Positions 4,847 through 6,955 of a DNA stretch of 6,955 nt are shown piece after piece. This DNA comes from Bacteroidales bacterium (GTDB lineage Bacteria; Bacteroidota; Bacteroidia; Bacteroidales; UBA932): positions 1-6,955 of the forward strand of contig JAGCCD010000121.1 of NCBI GenBank assembly GCA_017651785.1, in the 5' to 3' direction. Both the position numbers and the translations under genes were made by a program. Under the pieces are notes generated by a model. That model was given only the letters and a program-made list of their open reading frames with translations. It was not told the origin of the DNA and made no database searches. Positions within the stretch are counted from its first letter, which is position 1. Each line of letters starts with the position of its first letter.

Positions 4847-6667
4847 TCAATCGCCGGGCAGGGCGTCCGTTTCTATGAAATCGACCGGTTTGACAACGTT
4901 GACAAAAAGCGTGTCTATTGCCCTTTGGCCATTCTTTTCAAAATACACAACAATCCACTTTTCTCCGGTCTTGGACCAATAAATCGATTCGTCCTCTTGG
5001 ATTTTGACTCCAGACATGAATGAGCGGCTACATCCCTCACCGTATGTTTTTATTGAAGGGGTACCGCTTTCTCCTTCTCCAGGATAGAAAAATAATGAGA
5101 AAACCACTTTTTCATTCAGGTATGCCTCCGAATGTTGAGCAGGCTTTTCAAAGTATATAATAGGGTCTTTCCAAATAATGCCGAAACGCACTGGATTAGA
5201 GCGGGTTCCGTCAGATGCCTGAGCATACATTTTGAACAGTTTTCCCTCGTCTTCATTGTTGATTATCAGTTCTGAAACTTTGCTGAAATAGAGCGTGTCA
5301 GGTTTGTTATTATACTGATGTGTAACCTGCTCAAATCCGGGGAGATTGGAAATCCATGTAATACTGTCTGTGGTCAACTCGGGTTTGACATCAGCCACAA
5401 ACGTCAAAGACCTGCGTGCTTCTTGGCATACTGCATACTGGCCGTTGACTTTAAGTTCTATGGCCGGTTCTTTCTTCCCCGGGATATGGGATTCTGCTAT
5501 TTGCTGACCGGGACTCAACCAAATCTCGAGCAACCCGGGATTCTCCCTGCAGTCGAGGTAATCGAGTTTTGTATTCTTATTGAGGCACAGACTGGTCAAC
5601 TCGTTTGAGGAGCAATCCAGATAAGTCAGGTTGGGGAAAAGCCAGATTCCGTCCAGGGAAGACAACGCTTGTGAGGAAACGTCCATGCTGGTAACTGCCT
5701 CCGCTTCTTTCTGCGTAAGAACACCATCTTTGTTGGCGTCGTAGTTCTGCAGGCAGAAAGTGTGGAATGCTTCATTCTGAATGCCTGCAAACACATCTAC
5801 CGGCATCTCAAGGACCTCCACACTGTGCACCTTATTGCGCTCCACGCTTTTGCTCTCATTATATACCACCGAGAAAGATTCACCCTCCTGGCGTACCACA
5901 GTGAAGGTAACGCCCTTGGAGAAAGTATATGGGGCAACGGCCATGTAGTATGTTTCTTCCGGGGAGAATACCCCGCCGTCAGGAGCATTGAGGACGATGC
6001 ACTGGAGCGTCTCTGTGAACTCTGTTACGGCCGGCACCCCGTCCTCAATCGCAACCGTAAGAATGCCTCCGGGGATACCATTCTGCGGTGCGTTCCTGCT
6101 CCCTGCCGCCTGATTGTCATCAACCGAAATCTCGTCGGATTCTGTTTCGGAAAGGACAATCTGCGTCACGTCGTCATTTTCTACCTTGAGAGCCAGAAGG
6201 CCGCAGACATTCTGAAAACTGAGATTTTTACTGTCAGAAACTGCTACCGACGGGAAAGCCTCCGGGTCATAGCTTCCGGCAACGGCTGTTTGTTCATTTT
6301 TTAAGGCAATGGTGAAAGAGCCGTCAGAATTAACCACATTGCCTTTAGTTGCGGGATATATACCATACAGATTTCCACTGCCTTCCGGAAGTTTTCCAAA
6401 GAAGGACGTTTCTGCTGCAGGCGACTCGTTTCTGGACTTGAACTCCACCGGATCTATCCCTGCATACCCTACCAGAATGCAGTCTGGAGCATCCCACAGG
6501 ATATTGTAGCTTGGAGTCTCCCCTTCCGTGACCTGGAGAGCACTCCTCGTAGAAACATGCTTGGCAGTGATGGTTATCTCCCCCGGCTCTCCGGGACCGA
6601 TGTTCTTTTCCTGTGTGCACGCCGCCAGCGCCAACGCCGCAACTGCAATGACCACTAGCTGTTTCAT
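4847..6667 (-). CDS. Fimbrillin-like lipoprotein with EF-hand and LRR
   Basis: A 606-aa lipoprotein. The signal peptide ends in ALALAAC, with lipidated Cys17. Residues about 31-290 resemble the N-terminal region of Bacteroidales fimbrillin-like proteins: TRSAL (40-44) early, then ILWDAPD (56-62), GIYPA (102-106), then LSFQNVCGLLALKV. Residues 310-321 are a canonical 12-residue EF-hand loop (D310, N312, D314, G315, L317, E321), so calcium binding is likely. An LRR follows (about 333-384, GIWLFPNLTYLDCSSNELTSL and then LDYLDCRENPGL), of the F.NL..LDCS.N type. The remaining ~220 residues are beta-rich (perhaps Ig-like), with no recognised catalytic motif. The function is probably adhesion or ligand binding at the cell surface. 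It lies 87 nt upstream of the M64 gene on the same strand. Pilus assembly is not implied, since no assembly genes are visible. Family detail is approximate. Confidence 0.78.
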   Translation of the reverse strand: MKQLVVIAVAALALAACTQEKNIGPGEPGEITITAKHVSTRSALQVTEGETPSYNILWDAPDCILVGYAGIDPVEFKSRNESPAAETSFFGKLPEGSGNLYGIYPATKGNVVNSDGSFTIALKNEQTAVAGSYDPEAFPSVAVSDSKNLSFQNVCGLLALKVENDDVTQIVLSETESDEISVDDNQAAGSRNAPQNGIPGGILTVAIEDGVPAVTEFTETLQCIVLNAPDGGVFSPEETYYMAVAPYTFSKGVTFTVVRQEGESFSVVYNESKSVERNKVHSVEVLEMPVDVFAGIQNEAFHTFCLQNYDANKDGVLTQKEAEAVTSMDVSSQALSSLDGIWLFPNLTYLDCSSNELTSLCLNKNTKLDYLDCRENPGLLEIWLSPGQQIAESHIPGKKEPAIELKVNGQYAVCQEARRSLTFVADVKPELTTDSITWISNLPGFEQVTHQYNNKPDTLYFSKVSELIINNEDEGKLFKMYAQASDGTRSNPVRFGIIWKDPIIYFEKPAQHSEAYLNEKVVFSLFFYPGEGESGTPSIKTYGEGCSRSFMSGVKIQEDESIYWSKTGEKWIVVYFEKNGQRAIDTLFVNVVKPVDFIETDALPGD

Positions 6668-6698
6668 ATCTGTAAAGTGTTGATATTTCGAACCCTTA

Positions 6699-6706
6699 CA
6701 AATATA
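6699..6706 (-). promoter_or_regulatory. -7 promoter box of the 606-aa lipoprotein gene
   Basis: On the - strand this is TATATTTG, an exact TAnnTTTG match, 31 nt upstream of the ATG at 6665-6667. The same octamer serves the GlsB-type gene. A clear -33 element is not visible: TTTTG lies about 14 nt upstream, shorter than usual. Confidence 0.6.
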
Positions 6707-6745
6707 AACAATTTGCTTTACAAAAGACAGGGCGAATAATAATTT

Positions 6746-6794
6746 AGGACGAGGAAGATCCCTTCAAGAGGTAATTCCCCGTCCTTTTTTATTT
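6746..6794 (+). terminator. Intrinsic terminator with no visible gene
   Basis: AGGACGAGGAA (6746-6756) pairs with TTCCCCGTCCT (6775-6785), with one A-C mismatch at 6752/6779, around an 18-nt apical region that can form a small inner stem. Six T, then A, then TTT follow (6785-6794), a typical + strand Rho-independent signal. No + strand gene ends nearby: the closest gene to the left is transcribed the other way from 6667. On the - strand the mismatch becomes a G-U pair, but the downstream sequence is only moderately T-rich (TAAATTATTATT). It may insulate the divergent promoters or be left from a lost gene. Confidence 0.65.
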
Positions 6795-6839
6795 GAAACT
6801 GAACGATGATGTTGCAGATAAAGATTCCCTCTTTTTCAC

Positions 6840-6847
6840 TATCTTTG
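6840..6847 (+). promoter_or_regulatory. -7 promoter box reading right
   Basis: TATCTTTG matches TAnnTTTG exactly and is followed by GTGCC. It stands 26 nt before an ATG at 6874, a normal leader length for Bacteroidetes. A TTG at 6812-6814 is about 25 nt upstream, longer than the usual -33 spacing. The arrangement suggests that the small reading frame at the right edge was, or is, a real transcribed gene. Confidence 0.55.
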
Positions 6848-6873
6848 TGCCTTGTAGCCAATTAAAGCAAGAT

Positions 6874-6955
6874 ATGACCGACACCTGAAGACTTTACGAA
6901 GCTCCTGAATGTGAATTAGATTGAGCCCTCCTCAAGGAATTGTTATGCCAAAGCC
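6874..6955 (+). pseudogene. Small YEAP-type peptide gene with two in-frame TGA codons, 3'-partial
   Basis: From the ATG at 6874 the frame reads MTDT, TGA (6886-6888), RLYEAPECELD, TGA (6922-6924), ALLKELLCQS, then the window ends. Ignoring the stops, this has the spacing of small Bacteroidales peptides that begin with an aromatic-x-A-P motif, alternate acidic and hydrophobic residues, and reach a C/A-x-S about 20 residues later. No indel is needed for that match, and no alternative start codon precedes YEAP after the first TGA. A promoter and leader of normal length lie upstream. The simplest reading is a pseudogene with two nonsense changes. Recoding is unlikely, because TGA also ends the 100-aa gene and the 606-aa gene here. 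The family match is from memory and is tentative. Confidence 0.4.

Noticed and set aside
4886..4903. TTGACAA repeated twice with a 2-nt spacer
   Set aside because: It codes for FVNVVKP near the end of the 606-aa protein. Two copies only, and it resembles an E. coli -35 box by chance; Bacteroidetes do not use that consensus.
5762..6304. 180-codon + strand open frame opposite the fimbrillin-like lipoprotein
   Set aside because: No domain or plausible start context, and the opposite strand carries a coherent lipoprotein. The length follows from that gene's codon bias.
6874..6955. Genome-wide TGA recoding (UGA as an amino acid)
   Set aside because: TGA ends the 100-aa gene (1227-1229) and the 606-aa gene (4847-4849) in this window, and no other gene has an in-frame TGA. 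A local pseudogene is simpler.
1..6955. CRISPR array, tRNA, rRNA or insertion sequence
   Set aside because: I saw no regularly spaced repeats, cloverleaf-like gene, rRNA motif or transposase fragment on either strand.

Overview
The window looks like an uncultured member of the Bacteroidales. Four promoters carry the Bacteroidetes -7 box (TAnnTTTG), Shine-Dalgarno sequences are weak or absent, and the gene families (Bacteroidetes-type nitroreductase, M64 peptidase lipoprotein, fimbrillin-like and LRR lipoproteins) are typical of gut or rumen Bacteroidales. I cannot name a genus.

Layout, left to right. On the + strand, positions 1-1229 hold what looks like one operon: the 3' end of miaB (tRNA methylthiotransferase, TRAM domain), a nitroreductase-family protein 4 nt later, and a 100-aa protein I do not recognise 5 nt after that. 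A separately promoted GlsB/YeaQ-type small membrane protein (1328-1588) follows and ends at a perfect 12-bp hairpin. Positions 1677-1904 then hold three unrelated protein fragments fused in one open frame: the N-terminal motif of an M13 metallopeptidase, a piece of a DUF1566/FISUMP-like domain, and a second, diverged copy of the miaB tail.

On the - strand are two large lipoproteins. The 952-aa one (1901-4759) combines two BIG2 Ig-like domains, a plant-type LRR, a cysteine-less thioredoxin-like domain and an M64 peptidase domain. The 606-aa one (4847-6667) has a fimbrillin-like N-terminal region, one canonical EF-hand loop, a short LRR and a beta-rich C-terminus. Both probably sit on the cell envelope. 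Each has its own -7 box, and they lie 87 nt apart, so they may be co-expressed.

The right end (6668-6955) holds the promoter of the 606-aa gene, a strong + strand terminator with no visible gene to terminate, another promoter, and a short reading frame resembling a small Bacteroidales YEAP-type peptide but broken by two in-frame TGA codons.

The most unusual parts are the composite fragment ORF at the convergent junction, the M64 multidomain architecture with its HEVGGH (HExxxH-spaced) motif, and the TGA-interrupted small gene. The fragments on the left of the lipoprotein pair and the orphan terminator and broken gene on its right fit an accessory block inserted at a repeatedly recombined site. 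This is inference.
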